From contig DBGCOP010000027.1 in assembly GCA_048360435.1 (NCBI GenBank), positions 310,001 through 374,000 on the forward strand: 64,000 nucleotides of DNA. Reading direction: 5' to 3'. The stretch's first letter is position 1. Every line of letters begins with the position of its first letter. The position numbers were made by a program, and so were the translations under genes. This DNA is from Limenecus sp048360435. Its GTDB lineage: Bacteria; Cyanobacteriota; Vampirovibrionia; Gastranaerophilales; Gastranaerophilaceae. The notes under the pieces are model-generated. The model saw nothing but the letters and a program-made list of their open reading frames with translations, was not told the origin of the DNA and ran no database searches. This document shows positions 53,077 to 61,680 of this stretch, piece by piece.

Positions 53077-53376
53077 TTGTTTATGCTTGAATGTGAAAGA
53101 TTAAAATTTGAAAAAGCTGAAATGCTAAAACAGCGAGTTAAAAAGATGTGCAATCTTTCATTTTTGCATATAGGCATTAATACATTGAATGATAACGTAA
53201 ATGTTGAATTAAATCAGAAAGAAGCAACACAGGAAGTTTTAAGCACTTTAAAAAATGAACTTTGTAATATTTATCAATGTTCATATCGAATTCTGCCTAC
53301 TCCGATTCTGTCAGGTTCATATACAGACAATCCTGTTAGAACACCAAAAGTTTTGTATAATTTTGAAAAGATTTAA
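53077..53376 (+). CDS. Small protein of unknown function
   Basis: 99 residues, mostly helical at the start (ERLKFEKAEMLKQRVKKMC), then a mixed domain with the segment VELNQKEATQEVLSTLKNELCN. AGGGAT precedes the start codon, and an in-frame ATG two codons on (MFM) is an alternative. It is upstream of the palindrome array and the AT-hook-like protein, on the same strand. Not recognised. Confidence 0.6.
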   Translation: MFMLECERLKFEKAEMLKQRVKKMCNLSFLHIGINTLNDNVNVELNQKEATQEVLSTLKNELCNIYQCSYRILPTPILSGSYTDNPVRTPKVLYNFEKI

Positions 53377-53387
53377 TTATAATTATC

Positions 53388-53470
53388 TGTAATTACAAAT
53401 AATTGTTTTGTTGCATAATTAATTGTAATTACAAAAAAAAGAGTTTTTGGTTTATTTATCTGTAATTACA
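53388..53470. promoter_or_regulatory. Three TGTAATTACA palindromes, candidate operator array
   Basis: The same perfect 10-bp palindrome lies at 53388-53397, 53424-53433 and 53461-53470, with 36- and 37-bp spacing. The first and last are embedded in a longer shared sequence (ATCTGTAATTACAAATAATT). They end 55 bp upstream of the next gene, so a repressor or activator site array is likely. Confidence 0.65.
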
Positions 53471-53524
53471 AATAATTATTTCTGTGTTAAGCTCTTAATG
53501 TGATTTATAAATTGAAAATAAAGT

Positions 53525-54160
53525 ATGGAAGAAACACCCAAAAAACGAGGCAGACCAAAAGGTTCCGTTAAATTACATAAAAAATATCATAAAAATTTCA
53601 GGCTTTCTGCCGATGAAGACAAAATTATTACGTCTTTTTTGAAAGCTGAGCGTGCTTTTAACAAAGGTGCTTTTCCCTCTTTTGACAGAGAACAAATCTT
53701 TGATCATGAAATAAAATTAAAAAAAATTGACGAAACAGACGAATTGTTTTTTATTTTTACATTAAGAGATGACAAATTTATATTCAAATCAAAAATTAAA
53801 CAAATCAGTAAGTTTACTTATACAATACAAAAAAAAGAAGATTGGGAATTTTTGAAGAAATATACTGAGTTTAAAATCAATAAAAACACCCTTTTAGTAA
53901 ATAGCTCATACCTTGTTAAAGACGATTTTGAATATAAAAACACGGTACACAAAGCATATACAAGCTATGAAGCTGCATTGCAAGATTTTTTACACATGGA
54001 AAAATTTGACCTTTTGGGAAGAGTAATTACTGAAAATAATTTGTTTTTGTATAGAACTTACATAACAAAAAACAGGGTATGGAACGACGAAACAGCCGCA
54101 TTGGAGTTTGTGGCACGTTATTTTAATATGGAATATATATTTGATAAAAAATATTGCTAA
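53525..54160 (+). CDS. Basic protein with AT-hook-like N-terminus
   Basis: 211 residues. The start KKRGRPKGSVKLHKKYHKNF contains an AT-hook-like RGRPKG core, so it probably binds AT-rich DNA. The remainder is rich in Lys, Phe and Tyr with no other known motif. The three TGTAATTACA palindromes just upstream may be its own binding sites (inference). It is convergent with the prophage operon, separated by a terminator; it may be a phage-edge gene or the last chromosomal gene before the phage. Confidence 0.65.
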   Translation: MEETPKKRGRPKGSVKLHKKYHKNFRLSADEDKIITSFLKAERAFNKGAFPSFDREQIFDHEIKLKKIDETDELFFIFTLRDDKFIFKSKIKQISKFTYTIQKKEDWEFLKKYTEFKINKNTLLVNSSYLVKDDFEYKNTVHKAYTSYEAALQDFLHMEKFDLLGRVITENNLFLYRTYITKNRVWNDETAALEFVARYFNMEYIFDKKYC

Positions 54161-54161
54161 C

Positions 54162-54190
54162 AAAAAAGCCCTCTACATTTTGTAAAGGGC
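54162..54190 (-). terminator. Terminator at the end of the prophage operon
   Basis: GCCCTCTACA / TGTAAAGGGC with a 3-nt loop, one mismatch, and on the minus strand six T after the stem. Confidence 0.8.
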
Positions 54191-54210
54191 GTGCTGTATC
54201 AAGTATTAGG

Positions 54211-54456
54211 TCAGTTATGTTCCAGAAAATCATCATATAGGTCTTTTAGCTTGTTGCGGTCTTTTTCACTCAGTAGGTCAATGTATTTAAACATCAGCTT
54301 AAACGATTCTTCTGCAATATCCGTGGCTTTCTTCAACCTCTTTTTTTCTTTGATGATTTCAGTTTCCGACTGGTGCTCTTTGGCTGTGGAAGCAAAGTCA
54401 AAACAGCTTTTAATAGTGTGTGAAATTGCCTCCACAGCCTTTGGAACATCAAACAT
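54211..54456 (-). CDS. Small phage protein of unknown function
   Basis: 81 residues, helical and charged (KEHQSETEIIKEKKRLKKATDIAEESFKLMFKYIDLL), no family recognised. Its start shares a base with the stop of the upstream gene (TAATG), so the two are coupled. It is the last gene before the phage terminator. Confidence 0.6.
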   Translation of the reverse strand: MFDVPKAVEAISHTIKSCFDFASTAKEHQSETEIIKEKKRLKKATDIAEESFKLMFKYIDLLSEKDRNKLKDLYDDFLEHN

Positions 54457-54680
54457 TATGCTGTTGCTCCATCGATTTTATCGACCTGTGTTAAAAGGAA
54501 CTCGTCTAAGACCTCAAAGCCTTTGTTGATAATAGGTGTAAACATATCATCAACTTTGTTTTCAGAGGTCGAAATAGCTGTGTTAACAAGGTCTTTTGCG
54601 AATGCAACCACATCAGGTGAAATCACCTTGCAGTTTCTTTCGCAGCAGTCGAGTAATGCTTTTTTCATTTTTTCATTCAT
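54456..54680 (-). CDS. Small phage protein of unknown function
   Basis: 74 residues, helical, acidic-neutral, with Cys pair CCERNC near the start. AAAGGCGG precedes the ATG. Followed by the coupled 81-residue gene. Not recognised. Confidence 0.6.
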   Translation of the reverse strand: MNEKMKKALLDCCERNCKVISPDVVAFAKDLVNTAISTSENKVDDMFTPIINKGFEVLDEFLLTQVDKIDGATA

Positions 54681-54801
54681 AATTTCCGCCTTTCATTTTA
54701 TAAGGCTTGACAAACAAGGGATTGAGGTAAATAATATTCATGTAGGGGGAAGCCCTAAAGAAGTGGTTTTTCCTTAGGACTTCACTTAGTACCCTATAAG
54801 C

Positions 54802-54900
54802 TTATGATTTTAGAAAAAGCCCCAAGAGTTCCAGCTCTGGGGCCTTTTCTTTATATTGTCCGATTAACAAATCAAACAATAAGAAAATACCTAAGCTCAT
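54802..54900 (-). CDS. 32-residue hydrophobic peptide with very strong ribosome site
   Basis: Reads MSLGIFLLFDLLIGQYKEKA then PELELLGLFLKS and stop. AAAGGAGGTGG lies 7 nt before the ATG, far better than for most genes here. The first half is hydrophobic enough to insert into a membrane. Position (after the lysis genes) and shape recall phage small membrane peptides or type I toxins, but no family is recognised. The second half of the frame folds into the terminator hairpin. Confidence 0.45.
   Translation of the reverse strand: MSLGIFLLFDLLIGQYKEKAPELELLGLFLKS
54814..54843 (-). terminator. Terminator within the small peptide gene
   Basis: GCCCC(A)GAG / CTC(TT)GGGGC stem followed on the minus strand by TTTTTCT. 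Confidence 0.7.
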
Positions 54901-55021
54901 ATTTACCACCTCCTTTCGACCGCTTTCTTAGTAAAATGCGTGTGTCGTGGAGGTTTGTGGTACTTACCCTAAGATTATTTTATTTCAATTCTCAATGCCT
55001 GTCTACAAGCCTTTCCTCCTT

Positions 55022-55504
55022 TTATAACTTTCCTAAATACCACCTGATTTTATTTCTGATAAATCCGCCTACCTCATTACGTTTGACTAACGGATACGGG
55101 GGCAGATAAATAATGTCTATCTTGCCGTGAGAGCTTGTGTTGGGGTGGTTTATGCCAAACTCGTAGTGTGTCCAAACATTCTCAACGGGTATGTTGTATT
55201 TCTTGCAAAGCTCGGCACAGAGCTTGAAACAAGCTTCCAGCTGTTTTGGTGTTATAGGATAGTTGCCGCAATCAGAAGCAGACTTGAAACCAGCCATAGC
55301 GCACATACTAACGCCGATTGCGCCTGTGTTGCCTCCTCCTGTGTGTGCTGCATAAGTGCCGTCATTGCAATTCTCGTTATCTTCTGGTTTGTATTTTCCA
55401 TTGTGTTTTCTGCCCTCACCGTCGATTAAAAAATGATAGTGTTCTAAGTCGGTTACATTAGGCGTGTAAGCGCCTGCCGTCCAGTGTACAATTATATTGT
55501 TCAT
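55022..55504 (-). CDS. Phage N-acetylmuramoyl-L-alanine amidase (endolysin)
   Basis: 160 residues, an Amidase_2/PGRP-type zinc enzyme. Ligands seen: His in IIVHWTAG, His in YAAHTGG and the His/Asp region SSHGKIDI near the C-terminus (GKxD is usual). LEHYHFLIDGEGRKHNG is the usual second strand. It should cut the amide between muramic acid and L-Ala to release virions. Its start lies on the stop of the holin-like gene. Confidence 0.88.
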   Translation of the reverse strand: MNNIIVHWTAGAYTPNVTDLEHYHFLIDGEGRKHNGKYKPEDNENCNDGTYAAHTGGGNTGAIGVSMCAMAGFKSASDCGNYPITPKQLEACFKLCAELCKKYNIPVENVWTHYEFGINHPNTSSHGKIDIIYLPPYPLVKRNEVGGFIRNKIRWYLGKL

Positions 55505-55752
55505 TATTTACCACCTGTTTGAATTAAAAGATTTTTCACATCGTTTATATCTTGATGAATCATTGAAAGTTGTTCCTGTAAGCTTCTATGATTCTCTCGA
55601 TAAGTCTTGTCAGACACATAGTGTTCAGATATATAAGTTAAAATCTGTTCTTTTAAAACACTTAAGTCTTCCGGTCTGGCAAAAGTTTTGTTTTGAGTAA
55701 AAAACATTACTAATACAATGATTATCGGCGCATATTCGATAAATTTCTCCAT
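55504..55752 (-). CDS. Holin-like / phage membrane protein
   Basis: 82 residues: a single N-terminal membrane helix (about 6-22, EYAPIIIVLVMFFT), then a long coiled-coil helix with charged residues. The size, N-out topology and place right before the endolysin fit a type III-like holin or XhlA-type lysis protein. Classification as holin is from context. Confidence 0.6.
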   Translation of the reverse strand: MEKFIEYAPIIIVLVMFFTQNKTFARPEDLSVLKEQILTYISEHYVSDKTYRENHRSLQEQLSMIHQDINDVKNLLIQTGGK

Positions 55753-56453
55753 TATTCAACCTCTCCTGTATCGTCTTTCGAAAGCTCGGGTGCTTCTGTG
55801 TTGTCTTCTTGAATACCGGTTGTATCTTCATTTGTCACCTCATCATTTAGTGGTATATTCACGTCTATAACTTCTTCGGGATTAGAGTAAACAATCTCTA
55901 TCGCCTCAACATCTTCAAGAGTTTCAGCAGCTTCAATCTGTGCAAGGATTGTGGGGAAATCCACTGTCCAGAGTTTGGCGTTCATCTGGCTCATAATCCC
56001 TGTCAGGGTTGTACAAGCTGATTTATTTAAAAGTACATTAACGTTTTCTTTTGTGTTCCACGGCAATGTTGCCGATTCATCCAATGCTTGAGCGTATGCA
56101 GAAAGCTTGATGTTGTTTGTGAGCGTTGCTTCTATGTGGTAGGTTTCAGAGCTTCGGCTCATCATATTTGTTGCACTGATTGTTATCAGTGCTTCTTTAC
56201 TTTCAAAAGAATACGCTTTGTCTGTTGCTTCTTGAATCTTTGCTTCTTTTGCTTTTGCAAGTTCTTTGGTTAAATACTCTTCAGTATCAGCGAAAACGTA
56301 GTGTGTCATATCTTCTGACAAAACAAGCGGTCGCTCGGTTTCTTGGATGTCACAGTTTATTAATTCAGGACTTGTTAAGGTTTTTTCTAAAAGCTTTTTA
56401 TCCTGATTCACTCCGATTATTTTTCCGTTTATTTCTATATAATAATTTTTCAT
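55752..56453 (-). CDS. Tail-fibre-associated protein (DUF4376-like)
   Basis: 233 residues. The central domain (about 115-190: LPWNTKENVNVLLNK...LWTVDFPTILAQIEAAETLEDVEAIEI) resembles DUF4376, common in fibre-assembly proteins. The C-terminus is acidic and disordered (DTTGIQEDNTEAPELSKDDT). The start overlaps the fibre stop, and the gene lies directly downstream of the tail fibre, as assembly chaperones do. Confidence 0.65.
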   Translation of the reverse strand: MKNYYIEINGKIIGVNQDKKLLEKTLTSPELINCDIQETERPLVLSEDMTHYVFADTEEYLTKELAKAKEAKIQEATDKAYSFESKEALITISATNMMSRSSETYHIEATLTNNIKLSAYAQALDESATLPWNTKENVNVLLNKSACTTLTGIMSQMNAKLWTVDFPTILAQIEAAETLEDVEAIEIVYSNPEEVIDVNIPLNDEVTNEDTTGIQEDNTEAPELSKDDTGEVE

Positions 56454-58195
56454 TACATTGCTCCTTCATCCGGTATATATCCGAAATACTTTAAAGTGCC
56501 GCCTGCATTATACTCAGCAATAACAGTTTGTCCTTTTTTCAACTTTATTTTACAAGTTACATCTACATCCTCACCGTACAACGTTTCGGCTCTGTCTTGG
56601 TCTTGCATATTGTTTTGAGGACAATATAGATTTGTAAATTGCTTGTTTGCTGTTGTTGCTTTTGAAAAACACCATGTGCAATCACAAGGTGCAATGTATG
56701 ATTGACCGGAAGCCAGCAATGCAACACTGATAAAACTGCTTGAAGGTGATGCCTGATTTGATATATATTCTGTGTCGTTATAATCAAGAGCTTTGAAAGC
56801 GGTGTTTGCATCCAGCTGTGTAATTTTTTTGAGTGTTGAATCGTAATAGAATTTTACAGGGAATATATCTTTAACAACCAGCGTCCACTCTGTTGAATTA
56901 GGCAGCTTTTGCACTATATAGTTAATATCTGAAACTATTCCCCATTCTGCCCAGTCTTTTTGTGTTTTAGGAAGGTCATTAATATTTTTTACTATATATA
57001 TCGCATTTTGGGCTGCCGCAGTATATGCAGTGTTGCCTGTTGTAATGGCAATTCCTGCATATCCGTACTGTGATGTCCAATTATATTCCGTATCATAGCT
57101 TCCGCTCAATAATACAGTTTCTAAAGTCAAGGAATCATTTCTTAAGCTTCCGTCCGCGTTTCTTCCGTTTGAAACAAGCCCTTTAATGCCTTTATCAAAC
57201 CACAGGATTGAGCCCATAAACCCAAAACCGTTAAAGATGTTGTCTATTGATGTGAATCCGAGGCTTGGTGCAACACTTGCTATACAAAAAGGTAAAGAAT
57301 TATATTCGTTCCACGATGAACCGGATGTATCAGTCCATTTTACAATATTATTAGCGGTGTCATACCATGTAGCATAGTTACCTGAAAATGTGGGAACAGT
57401 ATCACCGGAAAAATTTACTCTCATACCACGGCTGACACAAGATCCGTTATTCGTAATACAAACCACATCTTGGTAGGTACCAGCCGGTGAATAGCTATAA
57501 TTAATATCCTCATCATACTTCACATAATAGAAAAGCTTTTGTTCGTCCCACGAGATGTCAACAATTTCACCGCCGTTTAATGAAGCACCGATTTCAAGAG
57601 TTGGCTCGCTTGTTCCGTAAGGCACAATAACAACAAAGCCGGCTTTGAGCGTCAAAGTTCCGTCGTTAAGTTCAACATTAACCCTTTGTGGAATTTCAAG
57701 AAGGCAGTTTGTCACCTGTGACTTATTTAAGAAGTGTTTTTCGCCTTCCTCTGTAAGATTTGACAGGTCTGTGTTGGCTCCGCCAAGGTCCACCTTTTTC
57801 CAGTGTGTTGATTCTTTGTCTTCTGTCGGATTATTCCCTATATTGTTGTCTGTTATAGACTGATATACTACGCCATTGACCTGACAAAAACCTGTGTTGG
57901 CAAAATATGTTACTGTCGAATCCCATTCACAGATGCCTTTTTGTTTGATATATGCAAGGTGGTAAGACAAAACCTTTTGTATGCCGGTCATTTCTTCCAA
58001 TGCGGGATAATTACGCTCGGAAATGACACCGCCAGCCCAGCCGTTACCCCACGCATTAAGCGCCTGTATCTGTTCGATATCACCTGTTCTGTTAGGCGTT
58101 CCTGTAAGTGCCGAGCCAAACTGCCCGATGTTTTGTCCTGCATTTTCCCCAAATATTTTTATGGGTTCAACAGGTAAGTTGTTATTAGTTGTCAT
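56453..58195 (-). CDS. Tail fibre with carbohydrate-binding-like module
   Basis: 580 residues. The N-terminal 95 residues resemble a fibre attachment domain (FGENAGQNIGQFGSALTG). About 95-135, WDSTVTYFANTGFCQVNGVVYQSI...HWKKV, looks like a CBM5/12-type chitin/carbohydrate-binding module. The long C-terminal part is beta-rich and repetitive in feel, the usual receptor-binding region. It probably decides the host range. It overlaps the DUF2612 gene by 11 nt. Confidence 0.8.
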   Translation of the reverse strand: MTTNNNLPVEPIKIFGENAGQNIGQFGSALTGTPNRTGDIEQIQALNAWGNGWAGGVISERNYPALEEMTGIQKVLSYHLAYIKQKGICEWDSTVTYFANTGFCQVNGVVYQSITDNNIGNNPTEDKESTHWKKVDLGGANTDLSNLTEEGEKHFLNKSQVTNCLLEIPQRVNVELNDGTLTLKAGFVVIVPYGTSEPTLEIGASLNGGEIVDISWDEQKLFYYVKYDEDINYSYSPAGTYQDVVCITNNGSCVSRGMRVNFSGDTVPTFSGNYATWYDTANNIVKWTDTSGSSWNEYNSLPFCIASVAPSLGFTSIDNIFNGFGFMGSILWFDKGIKGLVSNGRNADGSLRNDSLTLETVLLSGSYDTEYNWTSQYGYAGIAITTGNTAYTAAAQNAIYIVKNINDLPKTQKDWAEWGIVSDINYIVQKLPNSTEWTLVVKDIFPVKFYYDSTLKKITQLDANTAFKALDYNDTEYISNQASPSSSFISVALLASGQSYIAPCDCTWCFSKATTANKQFTNLYCPQNNMQDQDRAETLYGEDVDVTCKIKLKKGQTVIAEYNAGGTLKYFGYIPDEGAM

Positions 58196-58829
58196 TTTCT
58201 ATAATCTCCTTTAATACAAGTCTTATGCCAGTTGGACAGGGCAATACGTTCTTAGATTCAGCTACGTGCATAACTTCTCTAAGCGTTGCGGGGTAATGAT
58301 ATGTAAGCTCGTCAGCTTCCCACGTTGTATATACCTCGTGGTTGAAATATTCATAATTCCAGATAGCCTCATCAATGTTTCTGCATGTGGCTGAAATATT
58401 GTTTTTGATAATCTTCAAACCAATCATTATTCTAAATGCCCGGTCAACAAGCTGGTTCTGCGTGGGTCGGATGTTGTCATAATCCAGAAAGCCGCCGGCA
58501 TTGTTAAAGGTTTCGTAAGTAGAAAAGCCGCCTTGCAGGTTGTCGGGTTCTTGATCATAAGGTATAAGCGCAAACCACGGCTGAAATTCAAATAGCTGTC
58601 CGTCATAAAATCTTGAGCAGCCCACCCATTGCCCGTCAATGTCAAGCTGTACACCTGTTGCCGTTCTCCAGTCGAAAGAGTCACGGACTTGCAGCAACAC
58701 CATATTAGCCCACAGCAGATTTACCATAAGCCGGATAGTGGCTTGTGCACGTGATTTTCCGTTGTATTGCACGATTAGAAGGTTTTCGTAATATTTTGAA
58801 AGCTCTGTCAAAAGGTTTAAATAATCCAT
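58185..58829 (-). CDS. DUF2612-type baseplate/tail protein
   Basis: 214 residues. NLLIVQYNGKSRAQATIRLMVNLLW...VRDSFDWRTATGVQLDIDGQWVG is the DUF2612 signature of contractile-tail baseplate wedge proteins. Position between baseplate J and fibre genes agrees. Its start shares a base with the stop of the baseplate J gene. Confidence 0.82.
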   Translation of the reverse strand: MDYLNLLTELSKYYENLLIVQYNGKSRAQATIRLMVNLLWANMVLLQVRDSFDWRTATGVQLDIDGQWVGCSRFYDGQLFEFQPWFALIPYDQEPDNLQGGFSTYETFNNAGGFLDYDNIRPTQNQLVDRAFRIMIGLKIIKNNISATCRNIDEAIWNYEYFNHEVYTTWEADELTYHYPATLREVMHVAESKNVLPCPTGIRLVLKEIIENDN

Positions 58830-60052
58830 TACGAAGCCTCAATTACATTGATTGTTATTCTGGTGGGGTCAACTACAAACTTGTTTGCAAGAGATGCAGA
58901 CGGGATAAAGTCAACCCACGTTGTACCGTTTGTTGAAATCTGCATATTTAAGGCATAACCTCCGCCCCCGTTTTGCTCAATTGCGTCTTTTGCCGCACAT
59001 GTGGGCTTTGAAGTTTCAGCGTCTTCATTCAAGCCGTATATAAGATTTTCTGCTATGGTTTGCTTAATACCGTCTGTATTTGTTGCGGAAAGCTGTACAA
59101 CAAGCTGAAAATCGAATTTTAAATACAATGGTACAGGGGTCGGACGGTCAAATTTTACGTTAAAGACCTGACCCGACACAGCCGGAACATCAACAGAAAC
59201 ATTGCCGCGCATACCACGACCGCATGAGTTTGTATAAATAACCTCTGCTATGTCGGAGTTTGCACCGCCCTCGACTATCACCCAGACTTGACCTGTGGGA
59301 GTGCCTGTGTTGTCCGTTTCCGTTTCGGGATTGACGTGTGTTGTAGCGTCTGACACGCCCTCTAAGTCGAGGATTTGAGAAAGCATTGCGTCTGTATTGT
59401 TGAGTCCTCTGCGCTCTGTTGAACGGTCACGGCGCACTCTGAAAAGGGCGTCTGTTTCCTGTTCGGTTCCTAAAGTTGTCGGGGCTACGGAGTTGTTAAC
59501 AGCTGTAACACCTAACACCGTTGTTACCTGTGTTGTGATTGTGCCTATAACGGGCTGTACAAGCCCCATGTTTTTCGATCTGAACGGCAATGACTTTGTG
59601 CCTGTTTGAAGCGTTGTAGTGTCCACGAGGTACCACAGATTACCTGCATTGTCCGATACCGTATAAGATGTGGCATCAGGCTCGTTATAGTTTGCATCCA
59701 GTCCCTGTAATGTAACGGTCTGATTAACTGTTACATCTATGTTTTGAATAGTATATGTTCCGCCGTTTCTGGTTATATAGTTCAGCGCATATCGGCTGTC
59801 CTGCACAGAACCGGAACACCTCGCAGGGTCGAAAGAGTTATAAACCTCTTGCGCCAGTTCTCTTACATCGCTTCCCAATTGGGTGACGATATTTGTAAAC
59901 TGCCCGTCGGGGGTTTCCGAATCAAAGTTTATCTCATCTCCGTCAGAAGCATAGATTGAATTAAGCCCCGATTGGATTTCGTCTAACAGTGTATTGTAGT
60001 CTTTAAGCGTAAGTCCTGTTGAGCTTATGCCCTCTGTAATAGGTTCAGCCAT
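58829..60052 (-). CDS. Baseplate J-like protein
   Basis: 407 residues. GDEINFDSETPDGQFTNIVTQL and the ETDALFRVRRDRSTERRGLNNTDAMLSQILDLEGVSDATTHVNPE region are typical of phage Mu gp47/P2 gpJ baseplate wedge proteins, as is the C-terminal half with repeated beta strands. It forms the outer wedge of the baseplate. It overlaps the gp46-like gene by 8 nt. Confidence 0.9.
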   Translation of the reverse strand: MAEPITEGISSTGLTLKDYNTLLDEIQSGLNSIYASDGDEINFDSETPDGQFTNIVTQLGSDVRELAQEVYNSFDPARCSGSVQDSRYALNYITRNGGTYTIQNIDVTVNQTVTLQGLDANYNEPDATSYTVSDNAGNLWYLVDTTTLQTGTKSLPFRSKNMGLVQPVIGTITTQVTTVLGVTAVNNSVAPTTLGTEQETDALFRVRRDRSTERRGLNNTDAMLSQILDLEGVSDATTHVNPETETDNTGTPTGQVWVIVEGGANSDIAEVIYTNSCGRGMRGNVSVDVPAVSGQVFNVKFDRPTPVPLYLKFDFQLVVQLSATNTDGIKQTIAENLIYGLNEDAETSKPTCAAKDAIEQNGGGGYALNMQISTNGTTWVDFIPSASLANKFVVDPTRITINVIEAS

Positions 60053-60413
60053 TTATATAATCCTCTGAATTAATCTCTAGCGGTATTGCAACATCAGTGT
60101 ATTGCGTATAAACATTACATTGTGCAAGATAACGTCTGCCGTCTGTGGAGCTCGTGAAGTCAAACACGTTTAACACACCCTCGGTATTTTGGATTGTGTC
60201 CAAGACGTCACGGTCCAGCAGTTCTTTCTGGTTATGCATTCCCAGACGCTCTCGCCACGGTATTCCGCTTTGCAGCGCAAAGAAACAATCTCCGTACCAT
60301 TCACGCAACCGCATTTTTATATCAAGCATTACTGCGTATTCGTTTTGTACATAGTTTGATAGCGATTGTCCGAACGTCCAATCATTGGTCGATGAAACAT
60401 TTCTTATTCTCAT
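60045..60413 (-). CDS. Mu gp46 / GPW-gp25-like baseplate protein
   Basis: 122 residues. NEYAVMLDIKMRLREWYGDCFFALQSGIPWRE...LDRDVLDTIQNTEGVLNVFDF matches the small baseplate protein gp46/gp25 pattern (sheath-baseplate connector). It overlaps both neighbours by a few bases in the operon. Confidence 0.75.
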   Translation of the reverse strand: MRIRNVSSTNDWTFGQSLSNYVQNEYAVMLDIKMRLREWYGDCFFALQSGIPWRERLGMHNQKELLDRDVLDTIQNTEGVLNVFDFTSSTDGRRYLAQCNVYTQYTDVAIPLEINSEDYING

Positions 60414-61066
60414 TGAATTACTCCCCCGGTGGGTGCTCCCTCGTTTCCGTTTGAATGAGTATGGGCTGTGTATGCCTGACCGTTAATTACAACGTTCCCG
60501 TTGATGTTTATTGTTCCGGCTGTCAGGTTTATTGTGTTTGTGCCGTTTAAATCTATTTGAAGGCTGTTTAAAGCTGCTTGTTGTGCTTTTAGCTGTAAAT
60601 CAGACTGCCCGTAGAACAAATGCAGACAGTCAGTCAGAATTTGTATCATCATCGGCAAACTTCTTATACCAAAGATAGCCACTGCGTCCGTTAAGTCGTG
60701 CATTCTCGGGTATGCCTGAATATTGCTGTCGCCGGTTATAAACCACGTTTCAAGTTCTCTGTCGTTGAAAAGTAAAACACATTCCATATCTTTCGTTATA
60801 GGGAATGTACAAAACGGGTTACAGTACAGTACTTTTGCGTGTATGGGCGGATATTCTTTGAGTATCTGTGACCCGTCAGGGTTCAACCCCGTCAGCTTTT
60901 TACCGACAAGTCTAACCTGTACTGTCAGGTTTTTGGGGTAGAACTCCACGACTTTAGCAATACGCATACAGTTAATCTGCTGTGCTGTTTGGCTCTGCGA
61001 TGACAAGAGCGTTTGCGTCAAATCCGCCGGTAGTGATAATTGTGAAAATTTGTTAGGTATTTGCAT
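60410..61066 (-). CDS. Baseplate spike assembly protein V-like (gp138 N-terminal domain)
   Basis: 218 residues from the ATG at 61066 (the frame is open to 61129, across the divergent promoter, which is unlikely). NCMRIAKVVEFYPKNLTVQVRLVGKKL is the OB-fold start of gpV/gp138-type central spike proteins. The C-terminus ends with a repeated beta stretch (INLTAGTININGNVVINGQAYTAHTHSNG) that forms the trimeric needle, including an iron-binding-like THTHS region. Membrane-piercing spike. Confidence 0.85.
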   Translation of the reverse strand: MQIPNKFSQLSLPADLTQTLLSSQSQTAQQINCMRIAKVVEFYPKNLTVQVRLVGKKLTGLNPDGSQILKEYPPIHAKVLYCNPFCTFPITKDMECVLLFNDRELETWFITGDSNIQAYPRMHDLTDAVAIFGIRSLPMMIQILTDCLHLFYGQSDLQLKAQQAALNSLQIDLNGTNTINLTAGTININGNVVINGQAYTAHTHSNGNEGAPTGGVIQ

Positions 61067-61075
61067 AATAATGTA

Positions 61076-61104
61076 TTGACATTGTGTTGACAATTTGTTA
61101 TGAT
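61076..61104 (+). promoter_or_regulatory. Consensus sigma70 promoter of the phage-borne toxin-antitoxin
   Basis: Perfect TTGACA (61076-61081), a 17-bp spacer and TATGAT (61099-61104), with the ATG at 61112 only 7 nt later. ATTGT-GTTG-ACAAT within the spacer is an operator-like inverted repeat. Confidence 0.8.
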
Positions 61105-61111
61105 ATTGAAT

Positions 61112-61402
61112 ATGAAAGCAAAATATCAAATCTTTAAAATCAAGGGTAAAAAGTTTGTTGTAAAACTCGACTACAACGAATTAATCAATGACTATGAATA
61201 TCATATGTACATCAGACATTTGATTATGCCGCAACAAGCTATCGCCGCTTATTTCAGTAAAACTTATGAGTTATACAATGAGAAATACAACAGATATGAA
61301 GCTTACAGTGAAAAATACAATATAACTGTTTACTATACATATTTAAAAGAAGAAGATATTTTGTTGATAACAGCTTTTAATCAAGGAGGCTTGAATGAAT
61401 AA
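61112..61402 (+). CDS. Putative toxin of a type II toxin-antitoxin pair
   Basis: 96 residues from the ATG at 61112. Basic at the start (KAKYQIFKIKGKKFVVKL), rich in Tyr, and ending TVYYTYLKEEDILLITAFNQGG, the strand-rich shape of BrnT/RelE-fold toxins. Family assignment is by shape and by the antitoxin-like gene that overlaps its end by 8 nt. It is encoded opposite to the tail operon, driven by its own very strong promoter, a moron-type insertion. Confidence 0.6.
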   Translation: MKAKYQIFKIKGKKFVVKLDYNELINDYEYHMYIRHLIMPQQAIAAYFSKTYELYNEKYNRYEAYSEKYNITVYYTYLKEEDILLITAFNQGGLNE

Positions 61403-61670
61403 AAAAACTAATATTCCCGAAATAGGTATTGCAGAAATATCTGATTATATCCCAACAGCGGAAGAAGAACAACAGATTTTAGCTTTTGAAGAACAGGCTG
61501 AAAAAGACATAGCTGAAATGAAACAGACAGTAAATGTAAATTTCCGCTGGTCAGAGTTTGAAGTTAAAAGAGCAAAGAAAATTGCCGCTAAACTCGGAAT
61601 GCCTTATCAAACGTACCTCAAATCTACACTCAAACAGGCAATGGATAAAGATGAACTTAAATTCAATTAA
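61395..61670 (+). CDS. CopG/BrnA-type antitoxin
   Basis: 91 residues. Acidic N-terminal half (PTAEEEQQILAFEEQAEKDIAEM), then VNVNFRWSEFEVKRAKKIAAKLGMPYQTYLKSTLKQAM, the RHH fold with the GMPYQT turn of the CopG antitoxin family (PF12441-like). AAGGAGG precedes the ATG. Overlap with the toxin gene supports a toxin-first pair. Confidence 0.8.
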   Translation: MNKKTNIPEIGIAEISDYIPTAEEEQQILAFEEQAEKDIAEMKQTVNVNFRWSEFEVKRAKKIAAKLGMPYQTYLKSTLKQAMDKDELKFN

Positions 61671-61680
61671 GGCGGTTATT

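Larger units (their letters stand above)
54681..55021. other. Spacer with tiny gene and terminator
   Basis: It holds the leader of the 74-residue gene, the 32-codon peptide at 54802-54900 and its terminator; nothing else is supported. Confidence 0.6.

Noticed and set aside
54804..55109. 101-codon plus-strand frame opposite the lysis genes
   Set aside because: It is the shadow of the amidase gene, the small peptide and a terminator, with no ribosome site.
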